64,000 nucleotides of DNA from Oscillospiraceae bacterium (GCA_017458335.1 JAFTFT010000027.1:53826-117825), one strand, 5' to 3'; counted from the stretch's first letter, positions 7,785 to 16,852 are shown. The notes: generated by a model from the letters alone, not told the origin. Numbers and translations: made by a program.

Positions 7785-8084
7785 TCATTCATCGGAAGGG
7801 CCTTCCTCGTCCTCATCATCATAGAGGAGCGCCATGAAGCGCTCATAGACATCCTGAAGCTCGGCGTCATCGTCGATGGACTCAAAGACCTCATCGCCGT
7901 TTTCATCTTCCACCACGCGCAGGAGAATGAAGCCGTAATCAGGGTCGTCTTCCTTCATGTCGGCGGGGAGGAAGGACATATAGGTCTGGCCGTTATAGTC
8001 CATGGACTCAATCACTTCCAGCTCGAACTCCTGGCCGTCGTCGTCTACGATGGTGATAAAATCGCTGCCGAATTCGTCGCTCAT
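7785..8084 (-). CDS. DUF1292 family protein (YrzB-like)
   Basis: A 99-residue, very acidic protein matching the DUF1292 pattern: ITIVDDDGQEFELEVIE at the start, YNGQTYMSFLPAD in the middle (the family's YVLL/P.-type strand), then VVEDENGDEVFESIDDDAELQ and a helix VYERFMALL. The length is usual for the family. It is cytoplasmic, of unknown function, and commonly found in Firmicutes housekeeping clusters. The stop lies 15 bases before the predicted 5' end of the 6S-like RNA, so the RNA might be processed from a shared transcript. Confidence 0.85.
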   Translation of the reverse strand: MSDEFGSDFITIVDDDGQEFELEVIESMDYNGQTYMSFLPADMKEDDPDYGFILLRVVEDENGDEVFESIDDDAELQDVYERFMALLYDDEDEEGPSDE

Positions 8085-8155
8085 CTCTTCAGCCTCCTGT
8101 TATCTGGTGAATCTATTGTATCTCATCACCGTAAAGAAATCAATAGTTCTTCGAG

Positions 8156-8198
8156 AAAAAACCCATTCTGATCGAAAATGACCGGAATGGGTTCTTCT
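8156..8198 (-). terminator. Terminator after the solute-binding protein gene
   Basis: A stem AACCCATTC / GAATGGGTT with a 16-base loop region is followed on the minus strand by TTTTCTCG. It separates the binding protein gene from DUF1292. Confidence 0.75.
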
Positions 8199-8263
8199 TT
8201 CTCATGAACGCGCGTCCGGATGCCACGGCGTCCGCTTTTCAGTCGGAAACGCAGCAGGGGAAA

Positions 8264-10738
8264 TCAGCGCTGTTCGTTCACATAGATGTTGGCTTTGCTC
8301 TGAATCAGGCGGGCAACCTCGTCGACGCTCTTCTGATCCGCGAAGAAGGCCTGAGCCTGTTCGTTGACGATGTCATAGATGCTGGTGTCGTAGCTTGCCA
8401 CCTTGGTGCAGGTTTCGATGATGGAGAGAACCTCATCCGCCTGCTCCTGGGTCATGGCATAGATGTGGTGCTCCACACCGCTGTCGTCGATCCAGCCGCC
8501 GCGGCTTTCCTCAATCTTCTCTCCGTTTTCATCCAGAAGGATGTTGCCGTCGGCGTCCTTGCGGTACCTCGGCGTCATGAAGTCTTCCAGCTGCTTGTTG
8601 AAGACGTTGCGGTTGGAGGGAATGTTATACTGATTGGTCTGGCCGGATTCGGTCAGCATGGAACGGAAGAACTCCCAGGCGGCGTCCTTGTCGGCGCAGC
8701 TGCGGCTCATGGCAAAACCGTTTTCAAAGCGCATGATGCTGCCGACGCCGCTGCTCGTGGGCCATCCAATATAGGTGGCCTGACCGCCGAAGTTGGCGCC
8801 GTTCCAGAGGATGGAATCCAGGCCGTAGAGGTAGGTCTGGGTCAGCATCTGGCGGCCCTGGCGCAGCAGATCCTGGGTGCTCTCGGAATTGTCATGCTCA
8901 TCCCAGTTGTATTCCGCGGGGAACTGCTTGACAAACTGCAGCAGCTGCTTAAAGTTGTCGCTTTCAAAGTTGACCTTTCCCGTGGTCCAGTCAACAAAAC
9001 TGTCCATATCCGCGTAGAGCAGGGAGCTCATGACCTGATCCCGGGTGACATAGGGTTCCAGAGGGGTGCAGCCTTCCGGCATCTTCTCCAGTGCGGCGTT
9101 GAAGTCGTCATAGGTCCAGCCCGGCGTATCTCCAACGATGCTGGCCGCCCCGCAGAGGGTTTCCACGGAGAAGCCGGAGACGACCTGGTACAGGCCGCCG
9201 TTGACCTCCAGGGCGGAGAGCAGGTTGGGGAAGAAGTCCTCGCGCTTCAGCTCCGGATCCTTGTCGAGATAGGGATAGAGATCTTCCAGCAGGCCCTTGG
9301 ACGCGATCTGACGGTAGGCGATCTGGTTGGTCGGGATGATGTCGGGGAGGTTGCCGGCCATGACTTCGGTGTTGAACTTGGTGATACCGGCGGTGAAGTC
9401 GCTCTCGGTGTTGTACTGGGAATAGTCCAGATACTCCAGGCGGACATTGTCGTGGCTGCGGTTGAAACGGACCATGCGGTTGGTGAGCTGATAATCGGGG
9501 TTATACTCCAGTTGCGCGACGGTCAGAATCTGCTTCTTCGGCAGGGAATCGGCCGGAACTCTGGTCAGCGTGAAGAGCTGGGTGTCGATGCTGCCGCCGG
9601 AGTAGTCCGTGGTGATCCCCATGATGCTGCCGTCGGAAGAAATCTTCAGGGCCTGACTGGCGACGGAGTCGCCGTTGATGTCACAGCTCATCCAGTTCAG
9701 AACCGGAACCGGTTCCGCTTCTCCCAGCTTGAATCCGTAGAGGAACATGCCGCTGGTATAGTAGAAGTCATAATTCTCATCGCCGGGGAACAACGTCCAT
9801 GCGGAATCGGGGATCGGGAAGCTCTCGCCGAGCTCCTTCTTTTCAAAGTCGATGGGACGAAGCTCGGGGCCTTTATCGCCGAAGAGCATAACCGCGACAC
9901 TGCCGTCGGCCAGAGTAACCATGGAATTTACGTAGTTGTCCAGCTGCATGGACCAGGCGATGCTGCCGTCCGGCGCGATTGCCTGAAGCGTCATTTCCAT
10001 GACGACAATGAGATTACCGTCGGGATCTTTCGCGATATTATAGGTGTTGAGCCAGGTGTTCGTGGTATCGAGGTCGACGGGGGCACGGCTCAGTTCCTCG
10101 CCCTCCGGACTGAGGATGACAACGTCATAGTTCTGCTCATTGTGATAATAATCGCCAGTGTACTGCTCTTCGGTCCCGTAGACACTCTCCGGTCCCTCGA
10201 ACCAGCCCGCGCCTTCCATCTGAAGCAGCATGAGATTTCCGTCGGCATTCACGATCGGGGTGCCGAGGTTCTGATAGGAATAGAAGTCTTTGTAGTTTTC
10301 CGGGTTGGCCATGGGCGGAACCGGTACATATTTCGGCAGAGCCTCGAGTTTGCCGTCTTTGGTGATGAAGTAGAGCATGCTGCCGTAGATGTTAAACTGG
10401 CCTTCGTACTCCTCTACCTCGCCCTCGGAAGCTTCCCGGCGGCCGAGTGTCACCTGACCGGAGGCGTAGACGCCGTCGTCCGTGAAGAGAATCGGCTGGA
10501 TCGGTGTGTCGTTGTCTTCCCGGACGATGGGAAGAAAGCTGCTCTTCCAGGCGTACTCCGAAGCAGCGGAAGAGGATGTGCCGCCGGATTGCGAAGTCTG
10601 TGTATTCTGTGTGCTCTGAGCGCTCTGTGTCTCCTGGGCGGGGGCAGAACCCTGACCGGAGCTGCCGCAGGCCGTGAGAGCGAGCACCATCATAAGGCAA
10701 AGCGCCAGGGACAGAACACGAATCATGGTATTGTTCAT
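8264..10738 (-). CDS. Solitary extracellular solute-binding lipoprotein, two-domain
   Basis: An 824-residue lipoprotein. The signal peptide has the lipobox LTAC with Cys24, followed by a Ser/Gln/Thr-rich linker. Residues about 60-395 are a beta-rich region with repeated DGN/DGS turns (NADGNLML, DPDGNLIV, APDGSIAW, LADGSVAV, SSDGSIMG), suggesting a beta-propeller. Residues about 400-824 have the features of family 1 solute-binding proteins (FNTEVMAGNLPDI, then GQATYIGWP and NGFAMS). Most binding proteins are 400-550 residues, so the N-terminal half is an addition. No permease or ATPase lies next to it; it may feed a distant permease or act as a sensor. GGAG before ATG 10738 supports the start. 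Confidence 0.85.
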   Translation of the reverse strand: MNNTMIRVLSLALCLMMVLALTACGSSGQGSAPAQETQSAQSTQNTQTSQSGGTSSSAASEYAWKSSFLPIVREDNDTPIQPILFTDDGVYASGQVTLGRREASEGEVEEYEGQFNIYGSMLYFITKDGKLEALPKYVPVPPMANPENYKDFYSYQNLGTPIVNADGNLMLLQMEGAGWFEGPESVYGTEEQYTGDYYHNEQNYDVVILSPEGEELSRAPVDLDTTNTWLNTYNIAKDPDGNLIVVMEMTLQAIAPDGSIAWSMQLDNYVNSMVTLADGSVAVMLFGDKGPELRPIDFEKKELGESFPIPDSAWTLFPGDENYDFYYTSGMFLYGFKLGEAEPVPVLNWMSCDINGDSVASQALKISSDGSIMGITTDYSGGSIDTQLFTLTRVPADSLPKKQILTVAQLEYNPDYQLTNRMVRFNRSHDNVRLEYLDYSQYNTESDFTAGITKFNTEVMAGNLPDIIPTNQIAYRQIASKGLLEDLYPYLDKDPELKREDFFPNLLSALEVNGGLYQVVSGFSVETLCGAASIVGDTPGWTYDDFNAALEKMPEGCTPLEPYVTRDQVMSSLLYADMDSFVDWTTGKVNFESDNFKQLLQFVKQFPAEYNWDEHDNSESTQDLLRQGRQMLTQTYLYGLDSILWNGANFGGQATYIGWPTSSGVGSIMRFENGFAMSRSCADKDAAWEFFRSMLTESGQTNQYNIPSNRNVFNKQLEDFMTPRYRKDADGNILLDENGEKIEESRGGWIDDSGVEHHIYAMTQEQADEVLSIIETCTKVASYDTSIYDIVNEQAQAFFADQKSVDEVARLIQSKANIYVNEQR

Positions 10739-10785
10739 TCCAGTCTCCTTGCAATGTTTTTTATTCTTGCTCTCTGAGCGGTCTC

Positions 10786-10794
10786 ATTGTAGCA
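10786..10794 (-). promoter_or_regulatory. Possible extended -10 promoter of the binding protein gene
   Basis: On the minus strand TGCTACAAT (TG-n-TACAAT) lies 48 bases upstream of the start codon; no convincing -35 is seen. Confidence 0.4.
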
Positions 10795-10844
10795 TAAGCG
10801 GCAGTTTTTGTGTATGAAGATTTCTTAAATCCATCAAAGAGGCA

Positions 10845-10872
10845 GGGCCGGCGCGTTTTCTCGCGCCGGCCC
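10845..10872. terminator. GC-rich hairpin after the ABC operon
   Basis: An 11-bp perfect stem GGGCCGGCGCG / CGCGCCGGCCC with a 6-base loop lies 45 bases past the end of the five-gene importer operon. It lacks a clear T-run on the minus strand, so it may be a weak terminator or an RNA-stabilising stem. Confidence 0.55.
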
Positions 10873-10917
10873 TAGAAAGATAACTGTATTATAGCCGTGA
10901 TCGGGAAGAGCCCGGGA

Positions 10918-11403
10918 TCAGAAATCACCCAGGTCTTCCATCTCAAACTCATCGCCGCCGGGAACTTCTTCGTCCTCCGCCGTGGATTCCGTTGCAATCG
11001 GAACGAACTCAGACATCCATGCCTCTTCGGGGAGCCCTTCCAGATAGGCCGGGAGATTGACGACGATGCCGTCCATGTTGTAGGGCAGCTTCAGCTGATA
11101 AGTCTCGACGACCTCATCGCCGCCCTTTTCCTGCGTGATTTTCAGGGTCATCGCAAAGTTCTGGCCGATGGTGGTTGCCATGCCGCGTTCCTTGGCCTTG
11201 AGGTTTGCAACCTGCTCGTCCTTGACCAGAACCTTGATTTTATACGGGCATTCACAGGTGGTTCCGTTGTACTCCAGCTGCTTGTTGTCGAAGTAGACCG
11301 TATGGCCGCGGCCGACGATCATCATCACGGCGCAGATGCCGATCAGGATCAGGACCGTGCCGAGGCGGAACAGAAGACGGCGTGTTTTGCTCGCGTTATC
11401 CAT
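10918..11403 (-). CDS. Small membrane protein, fifth gene of the DUF3798 importer operon
   Basis: A 161-residue protein from ATG 11403, which overlaps the preceding permease gene by 8 bases; the frame is open back to 11484 but that part lies wholly inside the permease gene. One helix at about residues 8-30 (TVLILIGICAVMMIVG) is followed by an extracytoplasmic domain of about 110 residues with a YDNKQLEYNG-like hairpin, a CECPYK motif (two Cys) and a strongly acidic end (AEDEEVPGGDEFEMEDLGDF). I recognise no family. Its tight coupling to two permeases suggests an accessory subunit of that importer. Confidence 0.75.
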   Translation of the reverse strand: MDNASKTRRLLFRLGTVLILIGICAVMMIVGRGHTVYFDNKQLEYNGTTCECPYKIKVLVKDEQVANLKAKERGMATTIGQNFAMTLKITQEKGGDEVVETYQLKLPYNMDGIVVNLPAYLEGLPEEAWMSEFVPIATESTAEDEEVPGGDEFEMEDLGDF

Positions 11404-12523
11404 TGTTCTGCGCCTCCTCTTCCTTCTGGGCCTGGGCGAGCTGCTGGCCGACCAGACTCTTGTTCTTACGCTTCTTTGTCTCATACATGATCAGGGAGAT
11501 CGTGACGACGCCATAGGAGGCGAACACGCGGAAATATTCACCGATCATGGAGTCGCCGGTGATGGCGGCGCCCGCTTTCGGCGCCACGATGAACATGGTG
11601 TGGAACAGAATCACGCCCAGGAAGACGTTGCCGATGGAAGCGCGGTCGACAGAAGCGCCGCCGACCAGCAGCGCCGCGATGCAGAACATGCCGATCTGGG
11701 AATGGGAGCTGTACGTTGCGATGTTGCCCATGTTCTGAAGGTAGATCACCATGCCGAAGCCGGCGAGCACCGTGGACATGATCATGGAGATGATGCGGGT
11801 GCGTTCCACCTTGATGCCGGCGTCACGCGCGACGTTCATATCCTGACCGACGGCGCGCATGTCCTGACCGAGCTTGGTCCTGCGGAACCAGATGATGAAA
11901 ATGCAGAGAACCCCGATGATCAGGAAAGTGAGAACCGGGATCTTGACCCCGCCGACGCGTACCGCGAGGAGATTGTCCAGGCACTGGCGCATGTTCAGCA
12001 GGGACACTGTGTTGCGTACGCCGTAGCCGCGCGGCAGCTTGATGGAGGAGTGCTTGATGGGGATGATCGGACCCATCATGTACAGCACGATCAGCTGATA
12101 GATGCCGTTCATAAAATAGCTGATGATGTAGCTGGTGATCATCTCGCGGCCCTTCGCCATATTCAGGATCTTTCCGCAGAAATAACCGAGCAGCACGGAG
12201 ATGGGGATCGAGAGAATCATCGCCAGCACCACGCCGGGGATCCCCCAGATCTGCCAGTCGGAGACCAGGATCAGAGCGATCTCTCCGGCCATGGCGCCGA
12301 GCGTCATGCCGAAGTTCAGGCCCATACCGGCCATGATCGGGATCAGCAGGCAGAGAATCAGGAAAATGTTGCGCCCCATACGGGTGACGATTTCATTGAT
12401 CAGGTAGCTGGCGGAGAACCCGGAGAGCGGAATGCAGATCGCGCAGATCACGATGAACATCAGCGGGACGGTGTTGTCCTGGACAAATCCAAGTACTTTT
12501 TTGCCGAAACTCTTGTTGTTCAT
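11396..12523 (-). CDS. ABC transporter permease (RbsC/BPD_transp_2 type)
   Basis: A 375-residue integral membrane protein with about nine hydrophobic segments and the family loop RRTKLGQDMRAVGQDMNVARDAGI, the cytoplasmic coupling region that contacts the ATPase. This fold serves importers of sugars, nucleosides, autoinducer-2 and branched amino acids. It pairs with the adjacent permease (12520-13599, ATGA overlap) to form the channel. Its C-terminal tail is Gln/Glu/Lys-rich. The substrate depends on the DUF3798 binding protein and is unknown. Confidence 0.9.
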   Translation of the reverse strand: MNNKSFGKKVLGFVQDNTVPLMFIVICAICIPLSGFSASYLINEIVTRMGRNIFLILCLLIPIMAGMGLNFGMTLGAMAGEIALILVSDWQIWGIPGVVLAMILSIPISVLLGYFCGKILNMAKGREMITSYIISYFMNGIYQLIVLYMMGPIIPIKHSSIKLPRGYGVRNTVSLLNMRQCLDNLLAVRVGGVKIPVLTFLIIGVLCIFIIWFRRTKLGQDMRAVGQDMNVARDAGIKVERTRIISMIMSTVLAGFGMVIYLQNMGNIATYSSHSQIGMFCIAALLVGGASVDRASIGNVFLGVILFHTMFIVAPKAGAAITGDSMIGEYFRVFASYGVVTISLIMYETKKRKNKSLVGQQLAQAQKEEEAQNNG

Positions 12524-13599
12524 TTCGTACCCTCCGTCTTTCTGGTCAGTGCGTAGAGAATCATGCCCTGAGAGGCGACCACGCGGATGACCTCGCTCAT
12601 GTCCATGTGGATGGCACTGTTCATGACGGTCGGTGTCATGGTGACGATGCCCTGGAACAGGAAGGTGCCGATGATGACGTTGGCGATGCTGGCCTTGTTG
12701 ACGGAGGCACCGCCGATCAGGATGGCGGAGACAGCCGGCAGCGCCATATAGAAGGGAGCCATGTACAGCTGAATAAAACCGAAGCCCTGCTCATAGACCA
12801 GAATGCCGATGGCGGCCAGCCAGGTGGACATGACCACGGAGAGCAGGCGCATCCTGTCGACGTTTACGCCGGCGGCCCGGGCAAAGGTGGGATTCGAGCC
12901 CACGGCCGTCATGGCCGTGCCGGTCTTGGTGTGGAGGAACGCCCACATCAGCCAGGCAAGCAGCGCAAAGAACAGCAGCGTGCCGGTGGGGATGGAAAGA
13001 TTGCCGATGTTGATCTGGAGGAAGTTTGCCAGGACCTTGTCGTAAAAGCCCTCCAGAGAAATCGTGGTACGCAGACCCTTGCCGGCGAAGCCCCAGACCA
13101 TTGTCGGGCTGTGGTAGGGGAGCAGCAGCCACATCATGCACATGAAGGACACGGAGGAGAAGCCGACGTAGGTCGCGATCATCATCTCGCCGCCCTTGAT
13201 CTTGTTCAGCAGCCAGCCGTAGGCGGCGCCGAGAACCAGCGCAAAGGGAGTCGCGATCAGGATCGCCATGACAAAACTCAGCGGACCCGTGAAGCCGAAC
13301 TCAATGGAAAGCGTGGCGCCCAGCAGGCCGGAAATGATCCCGAGGGGCAGACCGAAGTTCAGGCCGCAGCCGGAATGGATCATCGGAACCATGGCGAGGA
13401 CCATGATGGCGTTCCAGCTGAAACGGTTTACGGTGTTGCTGATCTGCGTCCAGAAATCCGCGCCCACGAAAGGCGCCGCGATGAACAGCAGCAGAAGAAA
13501 GCCGGCAATGATGAGGCGCGGCAGACCGAAGCTCGCGACCATGTTTTTCAGCCGGTCGCGAAGCGTGATGTTGTTTCTGTCAACCAATGTTTCGTTCAT
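12520..13599 (-). CDS. ABC transporter permease (RbsC/BPD_transp_2 type)
   Basis: A 359-residue membrane protein related to its neighbour, with a soluble basic start (about 20 residues) and the coupling loop HTKTGTAMTAVGSNPTFARAAG. PFVGADFW and GCGLNFGLPLG mark the early transmembrane part; the second motif is shared with the partner permease (GMGLNFGMTLG), suggesting the pair arose by duplication. It starts 10 bases after the ATPase gene and overlaps the next permease by 4 bases, so translation is coupled. Confidence 0.9.
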   Translation of the reverse strand: MNETLVDRNNITLRDRLKNMVASFGLPRLIIAGFLLLLFIAAPFVGADFWTQISNTVNRFSWNAIMVLAMVPMIHSGCGLNFGLPLGIISGLLGATLSIEFGFTGPLSFVMAILIATPFALVLGAAYGWLLNKIKGGEMMIATYVGFSSVSFMCMMWLLLPYHSPTMVWGFAGKGLRTTISLEGFYDKVLANFLQINIGNLSIPTGTLLFFALLAWLMWAFLHTKTGTAMTAVGSNPTFARAAGVNVDRMRLLSVVMSTWLAAIGILVYEQGFGFIQLYMAPFYMALPAVSAILIGGASVNKASIANVIIGTFLFQGIVTMTPTVMNSAIHMDMSEVIRVVASQGMILYALTRKTEGTK

Positions 13600-13609
13600 G
13601 CTGCCCTCC

Positions 13610-15199
13610 TCACTTTACCATGCTGACCATCAGAAGGCCAAATTCCTCGGACGGATCCGAGGCAGGGCGGATGCCGGCGATCCGGCCGCCGGAAACGATC
13701 GCGATGCGGTCACAGATCTGACGCAGCTCTTCCAGCTCCGAGGAAATCATCACGACGGTGACGCCGCTCTCGCGGTTGAACTTCTTCAGGGCCTGCAGCA
13801 CCAGCTCCTTGGCGCCGATGTCGATGCCGCGGGTCGGCTCGGAGACAAAGAGGAACTTCGGCTCCAGGGCAAAGGCCTTCGCCAGGCAGATCTTCTGCTG
13901 GTTGCCGCCGGAGAGCTCACGCGCCTTCTGCTTGGAGCCGGTGCACTTGATGGCGAGCTCGTCGATATAGCGGTCGGTGACCTCGCGGATCGCCTTCTCG
14001 TCCCTCCACTTGACCAGGCCGCCGAGGTAGCGCTTGAGAAACTTGTTCTGTACCTGCATGGCGGGGAAGGCGACGTTCCATTCCAACGTTTCGTCCAGCA
14101 GCAGACCGACGCCGCGCCGGTCCTCCGACACAAAGGCCAGAGAGGCGTCCAGGCACTTTCGCGGGCTGTTGAGGGGGATGGGCTTTCCGTCGAGCTCCAC
14201 GGCGCCGCCGGCCTCATAGAGCCCCATGATCCCGTTCGGGATGCCGAGCTTGCCCTGGCCGGCCAGACCGCCGATGCCGAGAATCTCACCTTCCTTGATG
14301 TCCAGGGTGACGTTGCGGACCGTCTCGCCGGGCATATCCACCCAGAGATTGCGGATGGACATCATCGTCTTCGATTTGGAAGTGTCTCTTATATCAATGC
14401 TGCCCGTGTTTTCCACCGAGCGGCCGACCATCCATTTTGAAATTTCACTCACGCTGGTTTCGGCGGCGGGGACATCGGATACGACATATCCGTCCCGCAT
14501 AACCACAACCTTGTCGCAGACCGACAGAATCTCATGAAGCCGGTGCGTAATGAAGATGACGGCAATGCCCTTTTCGGACATGGACCGGATGGAGCTGAGA
14601 AGCGCGTCCGCTTCCTTCTCGGTCAGAACGGCCGTCGGCTCGTCCAGAATAAGCAGTTTCAGATTATCCTTGCTGAGCTCACGGGCGATTTCGGTAAACT
14701 GTTTATGACCGACGGGCATTTCGTTGATCCGCATGCCTTTGTCGATCTTGAATCCCATTTTATCAATGGCGGCCTCCGCGCGTCCGGTCATTTCGTTGTA
14801 ATCGAGGGTGTCCAGACGTTCACCGAAGACCTCGGAGATGACGTTGCGTTTTTTGGGTTCGCGGTTGAGAAGAATATTCTCCGTGGCGGTGAAGCCCGGG
14901 ATCAGGGAAAACTCCTGATGGACCATGCCGATCCCGGCGGCCAGCGCGTCGAAGGGGGTGGCGAAGCGGACAGGTTTCCCGTTCAGCAGAATCTCGCCCT
15001 CATAGCCGCCCGTTTCCCGGATCACGTCCATCCCGAAGAGGATTTTCATGAGCGTGCTCTTGCCGGCGCCGTTTTCGCCGCAGAGACCGAGCACCTCACC
15101 CTCGGCCAGCGTCAGGTTGATGTCGGTCAGGACCTGGTTGCCGAAGAAATCCTTTTTGATGCTGCGCATTTCCAATAGTGGGGTGTTATCACTTAACAT
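13610..15199 (-). CDS. ABC importer ATPase, tandem (RbsA/MglA type)
   Basis: A 529-residue protein with two nucleotide-binding domains. The first has Walker A GENGAGKST and Walker B LKLLILDEP. The second has a degenerate Walker A (GGLAGQGKL), a good signature LSGGNQQK and Walker B LFVSEP. This asymmetry is normal for sugar and nucleoside importers of the RbsA/MglA/YufO type. ATG 15199 is chosen because the sequence after it (MLSDNTPLLEMRSIKKDF) is the usual N terminus; the frame is open further up to 15256. It is separated from the upstream binding protein gene by a stem-loop, typical where the binding protein is made in excess. Confidence 0.9.
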   Translation of the reverse strand: MLSDNTPLLEMRSIKKDFFGNQVLTDINLTLAEGEVLGLCGENGAGKSTLMKILFGMDVIRETGGYEGEILLNGKPVRFATPFDALAAGIGMVHQEFSLIPGFTATENILLNREPKKRNVISEVFGERLDTLDYNEMTGRAEAAIDKMGFKIDKGMRINEMPVGHKQFTEIARELSKDNLKLLILDEPTAVLTEKEADALLSSIRSMSEKGIAVIFITHRLHEILSVCDKVVVMRDGYVVSDVPAAETSVSEISKWMVGRSVENTGSIDIRDTSKSKTMMSIRNLWVDMPGETVRNVTLDIKEGEILGIGGLAGQGKLGIPNGIMGLYEAGGAVELDGKPIPLNSPRKCLDASLAFVSEDRRGVGLLLDETLEWNVAFPAMQVQNKFLKRYLGGLVKWRDEKAIREVTDRYIDELAIKCTGSKQKARELSGGNQQKICLAKAFALEPKFLFVSEPTRGIDIGAKELVLQALKKFNRESGVTVVMISSELEELRQICDRIAIVSGGRIAGIRPASDPSEEFGLLMVSMVK

Positions 15200-15269
15200 A
15201 TAAATACCCTGCCTGAAATCAGTGGGGGAGGAATAAATCCTCCCCGAAATGGTCAAAAGAGAAGCGTCA

Positions 15270-15293
15270 CCTCCCTGCCGAAGGGCAGGGAGG
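15270..15293 (-). promoter_or_regulatory. Intercistronic stem-loop after the binding protein gene
   Basis: A 10-bp perfect stem CCTCCCTGCC / GGCAGGGAGG with a short loop lies 22-45 bases past the stop of the DUF3798 gene. There is no T-run directly after it, so mRNA stabilisation or partial attenuation is more likely than full termination. Confidence 0.65.
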
Positions 15294-15314
15294 ATGATGC
15301 AGCGTGGAAAAGAA

Positions 15315-16511
15315 TTACTTCACGGTGAAGTAGACTTCGGGAACTTCGATCTCGGTGGAGCCCATGTAGTGACCCGGATTGCCCATGATGTAGGTATCCT
15401 GGTACACGAGGAAGGTGTTGTCGGCCTTGACACCGGTCTCGGCGTTGGTGTAGTTGGAGCCGTTCCAGGCGGCACCGGGAGAGAAGACCTCGTAAGCCTT
15501 CGCGATGTCGTCCATGTCAAGCAGGTCGCTCTCGCCGTTGATGACGTTCACGGCATGCTGGGCAAGACCGGCGGAAACGGTGTAGCCATAGGAGTAGGCC
15601 CAGGTGCCGAACTTGCCGGCGCCGCCCTTGTCGCAGATGGCCTGCTCAACCTTCGCGAGGATCTTGGCATAGTCGCCGGCTTCCTCAGTCAGGTCAATGC
15701 CCAGAGCACCGGGGTAGCCCATGGTGGGAGAGGGCAGGTCAGCCTCAATGAAATATCCGCCGTACTCGAGCAGCTGCTTGAGCAGAGGCTCGGTGTGGGC
15801 GTCATTGGTGCAGAAGTAGGCGGCGTTTTTGCCGTACTTCTCAACCCATTCGGGAACCTTCTCAAGGATGTAGGCCTGAGCACCGGCAACACCGACGTCC
15901 GTGGTGGGGTCGGGAGCGGTCTCAAGGACGAAGGTCATACCGAACTCTTCGCAGGCGGCCTTCATGATGGCAACACGGCGGCTCATGGTCTCATAGGACA
16001 TGTGACGCGGGAAGGAGATATGGACGAAGGTGTCGCAGCCAAGCTCGTGGGCGGTGCGGATGATCAGGTAGCCGCGGGCAACGAAGTCGTTGTTGCAGAC
16101 CAGATCGGCAGCGCTGCCGATTTCGGGCAGGTCTTCGTGGGACTCACCGGCAATGCAGAGGATGTCGGGACGACGCTCTTTGATCTGACGGAAGGCCTCG
16201 GTGGTGCCGGGGACGGCCTGGTTGACGATGATGGCCTTCATCTGAGGATCGTCAGACATGTTGACGATGGTCTGGATGGTGGTCTCGAGCTCTTCGGTGA
16301 AGTTGTCGGGATAGATCGCGAGCTTTACGCGGTCCTCGCCGTACATCGCCTGGAAAGCTTCCGCGCCGCGGCGGTCGTCTTCGCTCTGGGAGACGGAACC
16401 GGTGATGATGCCGATGTGGAAATCATCATCCGCGAAGGCAGTGGGCATGGCAAAGGCGGCCAGAGAGAATACCAGCGCCAGTGCAAGCACGATGGAAAGA
16501 TACTTCTTCAT
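15315..16511 (-). CDS. DUF3798 family periplasmic-type binding protein
   Basis: A 398-residue exported protein from ATG 16511 (GAGGAAAAC before it). The first 24 residues are a signal peptide ending TAFA, without a lipobox Cys. The mature part begins DDDFHIGIITGSVSQSEDDRRGAEAF, diagnostic in my recollection of DUF3798, a two-lobed binding-protein-like family known from Clostridia; later landmarks are NQAVPGTTEAFRQI and FCTNDAHTEPLL. It heads the operon with a tandem ATPase, two permeases and a small membrane protein, so it is taken to be the substrate receptor. The ligand is not known. Lack of a lipid anchor is unusual for a Gram-positive importer. Confidence 0.88.
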   Translation of the reverse strand: MKKYLSIVLALALVFSLAAFAMPTAFADDDFHIGIITGSVSQSEDDRRGAEAFQAMYGEDRVKLAIYPDNFTEELETTIQTIVNMSDDPQMKAIIVNQAVPGTTEAFRQIKERRPDILCIAGESHEDLPEIGSAADLVCNNDFVARGYLIIRTAHELGCDTFVHISFPRHMSYETMSRRVAIMKAACEEFGMTFVLETAPDPTTDVGVAGAQAYILEKVPEWVEKYGKNAAYFCTNDAHTEPLLKQLLEYGGYFIEADLPSPTMGYPGALGIDLTEEAGDYAKILAKVEQAICDKGGAGKFGTWAYSYGYTVSAGLAQHAVNVINGESDLLDMDDIAKAYEVFSPGAAWNGSNYTNAETGVKADNTFLVYQDTYIMGNPGHYMGSTEIEVPEVYFTVK

Positions 16512-16572
16512 GTTTTCCTCCTCATTCTTTTTTCTCTTCCGGAACCATGAATCCATTCCGAAAGCTCCCCTT

Positions 16573-16601
16573 ACTATAGCATGTTATCGCCTCTTTTACA
16601 A
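16573..16601 (-). promoter_or_regulatory. Promoter of the DUF3798 importer operon
   Basis: On the minus strand TTGTAA (16596-16601) and TATAGT (16573-16578) are 17 bases apart, 62 bases before ATG 16511. The gap to the divergent response regulator (16512-16852) also holds that gene's likely -10 and a 14-bp stem-loop. Confidence 0.8.
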
Positions 16602-16707
16602 GAAACTTTTGCCCCGGTGTTCGGTTTTTTTGAACATTCAGGGCTTCCGGCAGAATCTTTATTTTTCTTAAAGTTCACAGAATACATGGAAAAACAAAAA
16701 CGACTTG

Positions 16708-16716
16708 TGATATACT
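16708..16716 (+). promoter_or_regulatory. Possible extended -10 promoter of the two-component operon
   Basis: TGATATACT (TG-n-TATACT) at 16708-16716 could start a leader of about 130 bases that includes the stem-loop at 16752-16782. No good -35 is seen. Confidence 0.4.
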
Positions 16717-16751
16717 GTATACATGATATGGTAAACGAAACCAGTGCCTGC

Positions 16752-16782
16752 GTTACTCCGCCCGCGTAGCGGGCGGAGTAAC
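16752..16782. other. 14-bp perfect stem-loop in the leader of the response regulator
   Basis: Arms 16752-16765 and 16769-16782 (GTTACTCCGCCCGC and its complement) pair perfectly around GTA. CGAAAC at 16735 and GTTTCG at 16792 extend the symmetry. It has no T-run, so a regulatory or operator role is possible. Confidence 0.6.
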
Positions 16783-16852
16783 GGAAGACCAGTTTCGAAA
16801 AACGCAAAAATCATAATGTGTTTACTATAAATATCCCTGCCGGAGGAGACCG

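Noticed and set aside
8204-10777. 857-codon open frame on the plus strand
   Set aside because: It is antisense to the solute-binding protein gene; its Val/Gly/Asp-rich sequence has no domain motifs and arises from the codon bias of the real gene.
16512-16852. Riboswitch ahead of the DUF3798 importer
   Set aside because: I looked for purine and other familiar aptamer cores on the minus strand and found only a promoter and stem-loops.
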